Positions 1 to 9,042 of a DNA stretch of 57,438 nucleotides are shown in pieces. Position 1 is the first letter of the stretch, and each line of letters starts with the position of its first letter. The translations under genes were made by a program, and so were the position numbers. The notes under the pieces are model-generated. The model made no database searches and had not been told where the DNA came from. It saw only the letters and a list, made by a program, of their open reading frames with translations. Where the stretch lies: the NCBI GenBank assembly GCA_001319865.1, contig BBSL01000117.1:1-57438 (forward strand), read 5' to 3'. Source of the DNA: Burkholderia sp. E7m39. GTDB taxonomy: Bacteria > Pseudomonadota > Gammaproteobacteria > Burkholderiales > Burkholderiaceae.

Positions 1-1
1 A

Positions 2-964
2 TTGCGTCGCGATACCGATGAGTTGCATGCACTTCGATCGCTCAACCCGGTATCCGTAGAGGTGTTCACCGCTGACGTGCCAGCGGCCTATTTGCATGAC
101 ACGCAGTCTTCGCTGTTGCATGCACTAAAGCTGCTAACGCCGTTGGACATTCTTGCGTGTGTGTCACCGGGTGATCAATCGTTGTTGGAGTCCGTTGTTC
201 AGGGCGGAGTAGACGAGTTCGCGGCTAGCCGGCCGCCCCTGGCCGAAGCCAGTGGAATTGCCAAGGCCATTCTTTCGGCAGCGGAGGCGATGACCCGTAT
301 CCATATCCGACAGACCAACTCAGCGCTCGGAATAGCAACGTATCGTCGCATGCGCGACCTTGCCGATGTCAGCATCGAGACGACGCCGCAATGCCTTCTG
401 TTCAGCGCACATGACTATTACCAACTCGGTGCTGATATCAAGGCGTCACCTCCGATGCGATCGGTCGAAGACCGTGACGTGCTGCGTGAGGCCTTGCGCG
501 AGGGGCTGATTGACATTGTCGCGACGGATCACGCCCCTCATTCCCGGGAAGAAAAGACTGCCGAGTACGGCACGTTTGCGGCGATACCGGGTGGCATGCC
601 TGGCGTGCAGACCTTGTTGGCCTCGATGTTGCACTTCGTCGGTACGGGCGACATCGACCTGCCCGCGCTGGTCCGCATGTGTTCGACCAATCCCGCGCAG
701 CGGTTCGGGATTGGGGACCGCAAGGGCGCGCTTTCACCCGGAAAAGACGCTGACATTCTGGTAGTTAACCCAAATCTTGATACATGCATCAGACATGGCG
801 ACCAGCTATCGAAGGCGGGGTATACGCCCTTTGACGGCATGCGGGTGCCGGGGAAACTCACTGCGGTGTTTCTGCGAGGCCAGCCAATTTACGAGGACGG
901 TCGACTGGCATCGGTTGCACCGACAGGGACAATTTTAGGGGCATTCGATCATGGGTTTGCTTGA
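2..964 (+). CDS. Allantoinase/dihydroorotase-like amidohydrolase, 5'-truncated by the window
   Basis: The 3' part of a cyclic-amidohydrolase family gene (allantoinase, dihydroorotase, hydantoinase); 320 residues are visible and the start lies outside the window. Colinear family landmarks are AASRPPLAE (residues 74-82), ETTPQCLLF (126-134), the ATDHAPHS block (174-181) and a C-terminal GALSPGKDADILVV stretch. Several metal positions look substituted. The carboxylated Lys of the GFKxF motif appears as Glu20 (VEVF), the HAE/HCE motif as VSP (54-56), and the two later His ligands as Gln104 (HIRQ) and Gln130 (TPQC). Only Asp176 remains. The family assignment is firm. Whether the protein is an active enzyme is doubtful; it could be a non-catalytic partner or have a changed chemistry. 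It overlaps the next SDR gene by 14 bases, so the two are probably co-transcribed. Confidence 0.8.
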   Translation: MRRDTDELHALRSLNPVSVEVFTADVPAAYLHDTQSSLLHALKLLTPLDILACVSPGDQSLLESVVQGGVDEFAASRPPLAEASGIAKAILSAAEAMTRIHIRQTNSALGIATYRRMRDLADVSIETTPQCLLFSAHDYYQLGADIKASPPMRSVEDRDVLREALREGLIDIVATDHAPHSREEKTAEYGTFAAIPGGMPGVQTLLASMLHFVGTGDIDLPALVRMCSTNPAQRFGIGDRKGALSPGKDADILVVNPNLDTCIRHGDQLSKAGYTPFDGMRVPGKLTAVFLRGQPIYEDGRLASVAPTGTILGAFDHGFA

Positions 965-1724
965 AGGAAAAGTCGCCGTTGTTACCGGTGCGAGTTCTGG
1001 GCTGGGTCGCGCAATAGCTGTTCGATACGCCCAGGAGGGCGCTCGCGTTGTCCTTGCGGATGTGCGGGATGAGCCGATAGAAGGGGGCGAAACAACTCAG
1101 GTAGTGATTGAAAGCTTCGGTGGAACTGCCATGAGTGTTGCTACCGATGTATCCAGCTGGGAGCGGGTCGACCGGCTGATCGTAGGCGCTGTTGAGCGGT
1201 TCGGGCGGCTCGATGTGATGGTGAATAACGCCGCAACGTATACGAGTACCAACCTGGTTCAGACGAGCGAGTCGCAATGGGACCAGGTGCTACGTGTGAA
1301 CCTCACCGGCATGTTTCACGGTTGCAAGCGCGCTGTTCAGCAGATGCTTGGCCAGGAGCCCGTCGATGAAGTTCGCGGCCGCATCGTTAACATCTCCTCG
1401 CAACATGGCATGGTGGCTTCCCCGGGTGATTTCCCGTATGGCGTCACCAAGGGTGGAACGGTGCAGCTCACCCGGCAGGTGGCTGTCGATCATGCACGCG
1501 ATCTGATCGTCTGCAATGCGGTTGCGCCCGGAAAAATAATCACCGGTAAGCCCGGTGCGGCAAACGATCCTCGCGCCCTTGAATATTCGCATCAGCGCAC
1601 GCCATGGCCTCGTCTTGGGAGACCGGAGGACGTTGCTGGGGCGGCGCTGTTTCTTGCGAGCCCTCTCGCCAGTTTTGTGACAGGTATCAATCTGATGGTC
1701 GATGGTGGCTGGATGGCTGGTTAG
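951..1724 (+). CDS. SDR-family NAD(P)-dependent oxidoreductase
   Basis: A classical short-chain dehydrogenase/reductase of 257 residues, the usual family length. The nucleotide-binding GASSGLG is at residues 13-19, the NNAA motif at 92-95, catalytic Ser at 149-150, and the YxxxK pair as Tyr163 and Lys167 (YGVTK). The C-terminal VDGGW is also typical. The catalytic set is intact, so it should oxidise or reduce an alcohol/ketone in the cytoplasm; the substrate cannot be read from sequence. The ATG lies inside the end of the preceding amidohydrolase gene (14-base overlap), implying one transcript. A LysR gene follows after 28 bases on the same strand. Confidence 0.88.
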   Translation: MGLLEGKVAVVTGASSGLGRAIAVRYAQEGARVVLADVRDEPIEGGETTQVVIESFGGTAMSVATDVSSWERVDRLIVGAVERFGRLDVMVNNAATYTSTNLVQTSESQWDQVLRVNLTGMFHGCKRAVQQMLGQEPVDEVRGRIVNISSQHGMVASPGDFPYGVTKGGTVQLTRQVAVDHARDLIVCNAVAPGKIITGKPGAANDPRALEYSHQRTPWPRLGRPEDVAGAALFLASPLASFVTGINLMVDGGWMAG

Positions 1725-1752
1725 TTAGCCGCTCTTCTTAGGTCGCAAGGAT

Positions 1753-2721
1753 ATGAACCAACTCTCCGCCATGCGGATGTTCGCCAAGGTAGCCGAGTCG
1801 CTGAGCTTCACCGTTGCCGCAAAAGAGTTGCGAGTCTCAACCGCGATGGTGACTCGCGGTGTCGCAACGCTGGAGACACATCTAAATCTGCGGCTGCTCA
1901 ATCGGACCACGCGCAGCGTTGCCCTTACCGAGGCCGGACAAGAGTATTGGCAGGGCTGCAGGGAACTGTTGCGGCACCTGGATACCCTGGAAGCGAATGT
2001 ATGCTCGTCTGCACGTGATGCAGGCGGCTCTCTAAGGATTGCGGCGCATGAATCGTTCGCGGCTGCTGATCTTTGCGGGCTGATTGCTGAGTTTCGGAAG
2101 ATCGAGCCTCGTGTGGACTTTGAGATTACGGTTTTCGCGTCGACACAGGATCTGGTGGTGGGTACCTACGACTTATGCTTCGTCGCGGAACGCAGATTAC
2201 GAGATTCTTCGCTGGTGTGTCGTCCACTGACCGTGGTACGGGACGTGATCGTGGCGTCACCCATCTATCTTGGTCAGAAACAGACACCTTCCCAGCCGTC
2301 AGATCTCACCGATCATGACGTTCTCACAGCCTCTGAGCCATCCTTGCGCACATGGGATTTCAGTGACGATTACGGCATCCAACGCATACTCTTGCGTCGA
2401 GTGTTTAGTTCGTCCGATCAGTTGACTGTGATTCGTGCGGTGAAAGCCGGCCTCGGCATTGCTCGACTGCCGGCTTCACTTGTCTCGACAGAGCTTCGTG
2501 ACGGGACGCTTGTGCCGCTTCTTGAAGATTTTGAACTTGAAAACGGCACACGTACGGTCTGGATGTTGTACTCAGGTCATCGATACATGACCCCGCGGGT
2601 GCGTCGATTCATTGATTTTTCTGTCACCCACTATAGAGGCGACATCCACCAGCGGGAAAACCTACCGCTAAACATAGTCTCCGGAACTCACGCAGGCGCC
2701 GTGACCATTGGCGCCTCGTGA
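1753..2721 (+). CDS. LysR-family transcriptional regulator
   Basis: A 322-residue LysR-type regulator. The N-terminal winged helix-turn-helix covers about residues 1-62 (MFAKVAESLSFTVAAKEL, then STAMVTRGVATLE, then LLNRTTRSVALTEAG). The rest reads as a LysR substrate-binding domain of the CrgA/DsdC-like subgroup. An AAGG Shine-Dalgarno-like element precedes the ATG. It lies in the same direction as the SDR genes on either side, not divergent as is common for this family, so its target is not evident from layout. The C-terminal 30 residues, after the effector domain, look unstructured. Ligand unknown. Confidence 0.85.
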   Translation: MNQLSAMRMFAKVAESLSFTVAAKELRVSTAMVTRGVATLETHLNLRLLNRTTRSVALTEAGQEYWQGCRELLRHLDTLEANVCSSARDAGGSLRIAAHESFAAADLCGLIAEFRKIEPRVDFEITVFASTQDLVVGTYDLCFVAERRLRDSSLVCRPLTVVRDVIVASPIYLGQKQTPSQPSDLTDHDVLTASEPSLRTWDFSDDYGIQRILLRRVFSSSDQLTVIRAVKAGLGIARLPASLVSTELRDGTLVPLLEDFELENGTRTVWMLYSGHRYMTPRVRRFIDFSVTHYRGDIHQRENLPLNIVSGTHAGAVTIGAS

Positions 2722-2829
2722 AAATGCCGGTGCGCGTCAAATAATTAGAAATATCTCGTTTTTACACGACCGGCCGTCGGCCGAACATCAACCCAAGCCG
2801 GCAGTATTGCCGGACAGAATGGATACGAC

Positions 2830-3615
2830 ATGGATTTGGGAATTGCAGGCAAGGTTGCGCTTGTCACTGGTGCAGGCGGCGGCCTTGGTGGCGCCATTGC
2901 CCTCACGCTTGCGCGCGAGGGCGCGAAGGTCGTCCTTGCGGATATCAATGCTACAGCGCTCAAGGCCGTTGCGGATGGCGTCCGTTCAAAAGGTGGAGAA
3001 GAACTGTCCCTCGAATGGGACCTCGGTGATCTTTCCGTCATCGATGCCCGCGTGGATGCGATCGAGGCGCGGTTCGGCAACGTGGACATACTCGTTAGCA
3101 ACACGGGCGGTCCGCCACCGACGCCGGCGTCGGGCCAACCTGCGGAGCTATGGGGAAAGCACTTTCACTCAATGGTCTTGTCGGTCATCGGTATCACAGA
3201 CCGTGTGCTACCCGGTATGAAGGCAAAGAAATGGGGGCGTATAGTGACGAGCGCATCGTCGGGTGTAGTCGCACCAATCCCGGGGCTCGCGATGTCGAAC
3301 GCACTGCGCATGTCTCTGGTTGGTTGGTCGAAGTCGCTGGCTAGAGAAATCGGTCGTGACGGCATCACAGCGAACATCATCGTACCGGGTCGAATTGGCA
3401 CTGATCGTATCCGCTTTCTTGACGAAGCGAAGGCCAAACGGGAAGGGCGAACGGTTGAAGAGGTCTCGACTGAAAGCACCGGCTCCATCCCCCTTGGTCG
3501 CTACGGTCGGCCGGAGGAATATGCTCAGGCAGCGGCCTTTCTGGCAAGCGAAGCCGCTTCCTATGTTACTGGATCAGTGGTGCGGGTGGATGGCGGGCTG
3601 ATCGCCAGCGCCTGA
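2830..3615 (+). CDS. Atypical SDR oxidoreductase lacking the YxxxK catalytic pair
   Basis: A 261-residue SDR-fold protein. The glycine-rich GAGGGLG (residues 14-20) and the SNTGG motif (90-94) support a Rossmann fold. At the catalytic site the protein has SASS (141-144), but the expected Tyr-x-x-x-Lys reads Ser156-x-x-x-Arg160 (SNALR). This substitution is known for an SDR subgroup that resembles 3-oxoacyl-ACP reductases but lacks the canonical tetrad. The C-terminal VDGG is conserved. It could be a dehydrogenase with a shifted catalytic residue or a different activity. A convincing terminator follows directly, so it closes the first transcription unit. Confidence 0.82.
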   Translation: MDLGIAGKVALVTGAGGGLGGAIALTLAREGAKVVLADINATALKAVADGVRSKGGEELSLEWDLGDLSVIDARVDAIEARFGNVDILVSNTGGPPPTPASGQPAELWGKHFHSMVLSVIGITDRVLPGMKAKKWGRIVTSASSGVVAPIPGLAMSNALRMSLVGWSKSLAREIGRDGITANIIVPGRIGTDRIRFLDEAKAKREGRTVEEVSTESTGSIPLGRYGRPEEYAQAAAFLASEAASYVTGSVVRVDGGLIASA

Positions 3616-3621
3616 TCGATC

Positions 3622-3649
3622 AAATCGTAGAGGGATCTACGGTTTGTTT
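3622..3649 (+). terminator. Rho-independent terminator after the second SDR
   Basis: A 10-bp stem (AAATCGTAGA at 3622-3631 pairing with TCTACGGTTT at 3636-3645, with one G-U wobble), a GGGA tetraloop and a T-rich tail (GTTTA). It starts 7 bases after the stop codon of the second SDR gene. It separates the amidohydrolase/SDR unit from the porin downstream. Confidence 0.7.
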
Positions 3650-3855
3650 AACGTAATTAGTAAAACTGAATGAATTATTTTTAGCTGACGGATTTTGAAT
3701 AGTCGGGGTGTGGGTGAGAAGCAACGCATTTGTGTAAAAACTGTTTTTCACCAGTCTGTTATTTCGTTGAACTTAGTCTCTCAATGTCTCCGGTGTCTAC
3801 GGTAACCCCGGGGAGACCTCATCCAAGCCAAACTCTTAAAAGGGAAATTTGAATA

Positions 3856-5019
3856 ATGAAGTTGAAGACAAGAAGTATGTTGGTTTTGTTGGCAGCCACT
3901 GGTGTGGTCGCTGCCCCGTTACACGCATTTGCTCAAAACACGGTGACGCTCTATGGCGCGATTGACGAGGGCTTGCAGTATACGAGCAACGTTAAGGGCA
4001 AAAGCAACATTCAGACGACTTCGGGGCAGGACTCTGGCGATCGATGGGGATTGAAAGGAGTCGAGGATCTTGGCGGTGGTCTGAAGACCATCTTCCAGAT
4101 CGAAAATGGATTTAATCTAAATTCCGGTAACCTGAACAATGGTGGCCGGATCTTTGGTCGCCAGGCGTACATCGGTCTCCAATCTGATAGTTTCGGAACC
4201 TTGACGTTCGGTCGTCAGTATGACCCGCTGGTGGACATGCTCGGCCCTCTGACCGCAAACGGAAACTGGGCTGGCAGCTTGCTCTCCCACGTGTACGACA
4301 ATGACAATACCGACAATTCGATTCGTGTCAGCAACGCGGTCAAGTTTGTAAGTAACAAATATGCGGGCTTTACATTGGAAGGTATGTACGCCTTCAGCAA
4401 TGCTGCCGGTGCATTTGCAAATAATCGTCTTTACGGTTTTGCAGGGCAGTACGTGAACGGCGCTGTTACGGTTGCAGGCGCATACCTACAGGTCAACGGG
4501 AACGCAACGACCAATGCCGGTGGTGCCGTATCGGCTGCCGACACCGACTTTTTGGCTGAGCGAAACCAGATCTTCGGCGGTGGCATTAACTATGCATTGA
4601 CGTCTGCGGCGACTGTCGGGTTTGTCTATACGCATACGAATCTAACGAATACAACAGGAAGCGAGTACTTCGGTAATCTTGCCAACGCCGCCAATTCGCT
4701 GCACTTTAATAACTTTGAGGTGAACGCCAAGTACCAGTTCACTCCCTCCTTCTACGGTGGCCTGATGTACACGTACACGATGGCCAAATATGACAGCAAC
4801 GCGGGACAGGCCCGGCCACACTGGGGCAATTTCGGCGGAATGGTCGACTACAATTTAACCAAACGTACCGATGTCTATATGCAGGTGGCCTATCAGCGAG
4901 CATCACACACACCGGATTTCGCTGCTCCCCTCGGTCAGGCCGTCCTGGTCGGGACCGACGCCCCCTCGTCCAGCATGAATCAGACTGCCGTTCTCGTTTC
5001 ATTCCGTCATCTGTTCTGA
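3856..5019 (+). CDS. Gram-negative outer-membrane porin (Burkholderia type)
   Basis: A 387-residue general porin. A signal peptide with cleavage predicted after AFA (residue 26) is followed by the mature start QNTVTLYGAID, diagnostic of the Burkholderiales OmpC-like porin family. The protein shows alternating aromatic and polar beta strands, the GLKGVEDLGGGL and FGRQAYIGLQ repeats near residues 65-110, and a C-terminal phenylalanine (SFRHLF), the usual outer-membrane assembly signal. It should form a trimeric channel for small hydrophilic solutes. It stands alone behind a 240-base intergenic region with an AGGGAAA ribosome-binding site. A porin at the edge of a catabolic block suggests a role in uptake of that block's substrate (inference). 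Confidence 0.93.
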   Translation: MKLKTRSMLVLLAATGVVAAPLHAFAQNTVTLYGAIDEGLQYTSNVKGKSNIQTTSGQDSGDRWGLKGVEDLGGGLKTIFQIENGFNLNSGNLNNGGRIFGRQAYIGLQSDSFGTLTFGRQYDPLVDMLGPLTANGNWAGSLLSHVYDNDNTDNSIRVSNAVKFVSNKYAGFTLEGMYAFSNAAGAFANNRLYGFAGQYVNGAVTVAGAYLQVNGNATTNAGGAVSAADTDFLAERNQIFGGGINYALTSAATVGFVYTHTNLTNTTGSEYFGNLANAANSLHFNNFEVNAKYQFTPSFYGGLMYTYTMAKYDSNAGQARPHWGNFGGMVDYNLTKRTDVYMQVAYQRASHTPDFAAPLGQAVLVGTDAPSSSMNQTAVLVSFRHLF

Positions 5020-6271
5020 ACGATCGGGTTTGACAAATGCCTGCTGGCGCTCTCACCGTTGCGTCAGCAGGTTGAGCACCGCGCGTGCATCCGGCTGTCG
5101 ATGCAATGCGCTTTCGAGGGCCCCGAAGCGGGCCGGTTCGCACAGCAACCGGAAGATAGCGGCAGATTTTGTGCTGCTATCCGTGCGCATGTGAAGCGGA
5201 ATTGAAATTTCCGACTATCTATTCACAGCAATTTACAGTCTCATACATTGAGCGGCCCCCGGGAGACAGTGCCAGCAATTCACGCGTTCCTAGGCTACCG
5301 CCGGTCGCACGGCTGGTCCGCTACCGTGCAACGCTATCGCGCCGTCGAACAATGGTGAAACGAGCATGCACTGCGCTCAGTCCTTCGAGCCTCATCCTTA
5401 GTCGCACCTTACCCGCAAATTTAAGTGGGAGACGGTGTCCGGTGATTCACGGGGGCGTTCGAAAAGTCAACATGTCGGCCGATGACCAAGTGTCAATCGA
5501 ACTAAACATGGGCCCCTGATTGGTTGCAATCCCGCGCCAGTCAGGCGGGCGGTGTTGTTGGCCTCATGCAGCCACAGCGACGCGCACGGTCTCTTAGCGC
5601 TGTCCGCGTCGACTGGGCACGCGATGCGCGGCGCGCGGAAAGTCCTGTCGTTGCCGTCGATGTCGGGTGGCACATACTTACGCTCCTACCGTACGAGGAC
5701 AATGTCCGCCGCACCGTCTCACGTGTGCAGCGTGGGAGGCTGACTGGCGACAAGCGCACCGGCCCGATTCGTGAGATTTGGATAGGTAGAGAGGAACGCC
5801 TCGATCGCTGTACGGCGGGGCGCGATACCCGCACGGCGTGTGGACGCGGCCGCCGACCAATGTGGTCAGCAATTTGCGGTTCAAAGCCTTCAATCTGAAA
5901 CTCTCACCACGGCTGACTCTCTAGGTACGCCCGTTGAAACAATGGAGATTGCGCGAGGCGAACGCGGCAGTTGTGCCAGAGCGATGCAAATCCCGCGTTT
6001 GACAATCATTTTTCCAGTTGACGTGCTTTTGCCGTCCCGCTCATAAAATCGCGCACCGTAAGCACCTCACGCTTGAGATGTCCAGAAATATTTCTTGTGC
6101 ATCTCTTTTTTGTCGTCCTAAAGTCAATTGTCGATCGCTTACCGTTCATTCGTGAGCACCTCACGATCGCGTTTTCATCCACATGTCGTCCAGGACACGA
6201 ATCGAGAAAGCGGTTCACACTGAGATGCTTAGTAATCCGACATTAACCATTTGACGAGACGGGAATCTGAA
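5020..6271. other. 1.25-kb region without a recognisable gene
   Basis: No open frame here looks like a known protein. It begins with an imperfect 11-bp inverted repeat (5040-5050 with 5061-5071, 10-base loop) just after the porin stop, without a T-run. A short minus-strand open frame (5053-5190) lies over this hairpin and is listed separately. The last 250 bases are AT-richer and probably carry the promoter of the second porin; TTGACA-like hexamers occur near 5999 and 6019, but no well-spaced -10 box is convincing. Confidence 0.5.
5053..5190 (-). CDS. Possible 45-residue small ORF or gene remnant
   Basis: A minus-strand ATG-to-TGA frame of 45 residues with coding-like composition (IFRLLCEPARFGALESAL, then LLTQR at the end). 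It has no clear ribosome-binding site and I do not recognise the family. It may be the tail or head of a decayed gene; it is listed because its amino-acid pattern (amphipathic helix) is unlike the surrounding non-coding sequence. Low confidence. Confidence 0.2.
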   Translation of the reverse strand: MRTDSSTKSAAIFRLLCEPARFGALESALHRQPDARAVLNLLTQR

Positions 6272-7321
6272 ATGCGCAAGATGGCTTTGGCTTGTTCTGC
6301 AGCACTCGTTGCACTCGGCACCGTGACAGTGACGCCGGCCCGGGGCGAGGTCACGCTGTACGGCATTCTCGATACGTATCTGGGTTATACGAACGCAGGC
6401 GGCAAGGGTGCGCAGACCGCGATGCAGAGCGGCGGTCTGGCGGCAAGCCGTGTAGGGATCAGAGGAAGCGAAGATCTCGGCGGCGGCTTGCGTGCGAGCT
6501 TCGATCTGGAGAACGGCATCCTCACGAACTCGGGCGCAGCAACGGATTCGACGCTCGCCTTCAGCCGCAGTGCGTGGGTCGGTCTCGGCACGCCGTATGG
6601 CGAGTTCCGTTTCGGTCGTCAGAACTCCGTCCTGCTGCTGATGCACAGCAAGTTTGACGCTTTCTCCGGCGGTACCTACGGCTCGTTTCTTCACAACGCT
6701 TCGACGTTCGTGTTCCGCTACGACAACATGATCACGTACTGGTCGCCGAACATCGCCGGGTTCACGTTCTCCGCGGGTGCGAGCCTGGGCGGTCAGACGT
6801 CACCGCATGACGCGCTAAATGCGTACGTCGGCTCGATCGATTATCAGCGCGGCCCGCTGTACCTCGGCGTCAGCCACGCGGAACAGAACGGCGCGAACGG
6901 AAAAGTCAATACGAAGACAACGTTCGCCGGCGGCAGTTATCAGTTCGGCAGTGTGACGGGCTACTTCGGCTATTACCGCGGCAACAACCTCGGCTCGAAT
7001 ATCTCAACCAATGTCCAAGGCAAATATCACAGCGTCTATTCGCTATCGACGGCCTATAACGTCACACCGGCGCTACGGCTCGCTGCCGGCGTCGGCTACG
7101 CGCAGGATAGCTCAGGCCAGGATAACAATGCGGGAGAAGTGAGCGTTGGCGCGTTCTACAGTTTAAGCAAGCGGACGCTGGTCTATGGAACGTTTGAACG
7201 GCTCGTGAACCGCCACGGCGCGACCTATGCGCTGATCGCCAACGGACCCATCACACCGAACACGCCGACGCGCGGTGAAGGCGTGACGGGCGCGCAGCTC
7301 GGGATACTGCATTCGTTCTGA
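6272..7321 (+). CDS. Gram-negative outer-membrane porin (Burkholderia type)
   Basis: A second general porin, 349 residues from the ATG at 6272. The in-frame TTG at 6251 would add seven charged residues before the signal peptide and is less likely. The signal sequence ends near residue 25 (PARG), followed by EVTLYGILDTYLGY. Family hallmarks are GIRGSEDLGGGLRASFDLENG, a SAWVGLG/FRFGRQ block and a C-terminal phenylalanine (GILHSF). It stands 150-190 bases upstream of a GntR regulator and an ABC transporter on the same strand, so it may supply the outer-membrane step for that transporter (inference). Its codon use is strongly GC-biased, like the block that follows. Confidence 0.92.
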   Translation: MRKMALACSAALVALGTVTVTPARGEVTLYGILDTYLGYTNAGGKGAQTAMQSGGLAASRVGIRGSEDLGGGLRASFDLENGILTNSGAATDSTLAFSRSAWVGLGTPYGEFRFGRQNSVLLLMHSKFDAFSGGTYGSFLHNASTFVFRYDNMITYWSPNIAGFTFSAGASLGGQTSPHDALNAYVGSIDYQRGPLYLGVSHAEQNGANGKVNTKTTFAGGSYQFGSVTGYFGYYRGNNLGSNISTNVQGKYHSVYSLSTAYNVTPALRLAAGVGYAQDSSGQDNNAGEVSVGAFYSLSKRTLVYGTFERLVNRHGATYALIANGPITPNTPTRGEGVTGAQLGILHSF

Positions 7322-7512
7322 CGGAGCGAAGGCGCAGTGAACGCTATGCGGATAGGTCATGAGGGAGAAGTCAGGGAGCGGCATGAGATATCGCTGAACA
7401 GCTCAGGAGTCGCGTTTTTTTACGTGCATTTTTTTAATGGCTGTTCTAAGTTAACTCAACACCTGCCCACATGTGTACCTGTGAGCAGCCTACGAGACGA
7501 AGGAGAGGTGTC

Positions 7513-8256
7513 GTGAAAGATCCTGCAGCTCCGACGGTGGAATTGATCGACTGTTCGAACGAAGCAAAACTGCTCAGTGAGCGGGCGTGTTCGGCGATCC
7601 GTCAGGACATTCTGTCCTGCGTAATCGAACCGGCCGTCACGCTGACGGAAAGCGCGCTGACCGCTCGCTACGGCATCGGTAAGGCAACCTGCAGGGTGGC
7701 GCTGCAGCGTCTCGCGCAGGAAGGTTTTGTGCGTATCGTGCCGCGTCAGGGTTACGTGGTGACGCCGATTACGTTGAAGGACGTCGAAGAAGTGTTCGCG
7801 CTTCGCCTTGAGCTTGAGCCGCTATCGGCGCGCCTCGCTGCGGGCAAGGCGGATATCGAGCTGTTGAACCGGCTGGAGCGCGCGTGCCGCAACGACGATA
7901 CGTCGCTTGGCATTGGCAGCCGGATCGGCATCTTCATGGACGCGAATGCCGCGTTCCACATGGCGATCGCCGAATGTTCGGGCAACGGCCGGCTGGTTCG
8001 CATGCTGGGCGGCCTGCTCAACGATATGGCGCGTCTCGTGTCGCTCGGCTTCGGTGTGCAGAACACGAAGCCGGAGATCCGCCATGACCACACCGCCATG
8101 ATCAGCGCGCTCGCGAGCGGCGACGGCAAGCGCGCCGAGCAGATCGCACACCGCCATGTGGCGACGTTCCGCGACATGACGATGGAAAAGGTCATGGCGA
8201 GCCTGCGCGACACGCATGCAGGCGCACCGATCGCTCCGCTGCGAGGCGCACGATGA
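7513..8256 (+). CDS. GntR-family regulator with FCD domain (copy 1)
   Basis: 247 residues from the GTG at 7513, chosen because an AAGGAGA element sits 6-7 bases upstream; an in-frame ATG at 7471 would add 14 Arg/Cys-rich residues without an RBS. The N-terminal winged helix (about residues 15-75) contains LTESALTARYGIGKATCRVALQRL. The FCD ligand domain follows, with LKDVEEVFALRLELEP and the metal-site-like FHMAIAE and HRHVATFRDM segments. It is clearly paralogous to the regulator at 17341. Its stop overlaps the ATG of the ABC ATPase by 4 bases, so it is the first gene of the transporter/catabolic operon and probably controls it. FCD GntR proteins usually bind organic-acid effectors. Confidence 0.88.
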   Translation: MKDPAAPTVELIDCSNEAKLLSERACSAIRQDILSCVIEPAVTLTESALTARYGIGKATCRVALQRLAQEGFVRIVPRQGYVVTPITLKDVEEVFALRLELEPLSARLAAGKADIELLNRLERACRNDDTSLGIGSRIGIFMDANAAFHMAIAECSGNGRLVRMLGGLLNDMARLVSLGFGVQNTKPEIRHDHTAMISALASGDGKRAEQIAHRHVATFRDMTMEKVMASLRDTHAGAPIAPLRGAR

Positions 8257-9032
8257 ATGCAGTGACTACTCAGGCCATGTTCGAGAAGGCAGCCACGACA
8301 CGCAACGCGGTGGAAGTGGAGCACGTTTCGAAGCACTACGGTAAGCCGGCGGTGCTCGAGGACATCACTCTGACGGCGCCTTCAGGTTCGGTGCTGGCGA
8401 TCGTCGGTGCGTCCGGATGCGGCAAGAGCACGTTACTTAACATCATCGCAGGGTTGGTGCGGGCGGATCACGGCGACGTGCGGATCGACGGAGTGGCCGG
8501 CGAGCCGACGCACGATACCCGCGTGGTCAGCTACATGTTTCAGGAAGACCGTCTGCTACCTTGGCGCACCATCGTGGCGAACACGGAGTTCGGTCTCGAA
8601 GCGGGTTCGCTCAATGCCGAACGGCGGCGCGAACGCGCGCTGGCCGCGCTGAAGATGACCGGCCTCGAAGGATTCGAGCACGCTTACCCGCACGAACTCT
8701 CGGGCGGCATGCGCAGCCGGGTGGCGCTCGCGCGCAGCCTCGTCGTGAAGCCGTACATCCTGTTGATGGACGAACCGTTTTCCAAGCTCGATCCGCAGAT
8801 GCGCTCGCAGATGCACGCGGAACTGCTGCGAATCCGCGAGCAGTTGAAGATGACCGTCGTATTCGTCACGCACGACGTGGAAGAAGCCATCGTGCTCGCA
8901 GACAAGGTGGTGGTGCTGCGTCCGCGGCCGGGCCGCGTGCGCGATGCGCTGACGATCGACTTGCCGCGACCTCGCGACCCGCTCGCCGCCGAAGTGGCGG
9001 AAACGGTGCGGCGCGTGCGCGCCCTCATTTAA
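8253..9032 (+). CDS. ABC transporter ATP-binding protein, SsuB/TauB type
   Basis: 259 residues with all ABC ATPase motifs: Walker A GASGCGKST (52-60), Q-loop Gln97, signature LSGGM (149-153), Walker B ILLMDEP (169-175) and the switch His in VTHDVEE. The closest family is the nitrate/sulfonate/taurine importer ATPases. It should energise uptake through the permease encoded 10 bases downstream. The matching periplasmic binding proteins are not adjacent but are plausibly the two paralogues at 15550 and 18209 in the same cluster. Translation is coupled to the GntR gene by a 4-base overlap. The substrate is more likely an aromatic or organic acid than a sulfonate, given the neighbours (inference). 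Confidence 0.93.
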   Translation: MNAVTTQAMFEKAATTRNAVEVEHVSKHYGKPAVLEDITLTAPSGSVLAIVGASGCGKSTLLNIIAGLVRADHGDVRIDGVAGEPTHDTRVVSYMFQEDRLLPWRTIVANTEFGLEAGSLNAERRRERALAALKMTGLEGFEHAYPHELSGGMRSRVALARSLVVKPYILLMDEPFSKLDPQMRSQMHAELLRIREQLKMTVVFVTHDVEEAIVLADKVVVLRPRPGRVRDALTIDLPRPRDPLAAEVAETVRRVRALI

Positions 9033-9042
9033 GGACGTAGCG

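Noticed and set aside
2722..3220. A plus-strand frame of 170 codons overlapping the atypical SDR
   Set aside because: Arg/Ser-rich shadow without motifs; the SDR frame explains the region.
5999..6050. TTGACA and TTGACG hexamers as a sigma-70 promoter for the second porin
   Set aside because: No -10 hexamer at 16-18 bases with adequate match; the TAAAAT at 6045 is too far for the second hexamer.
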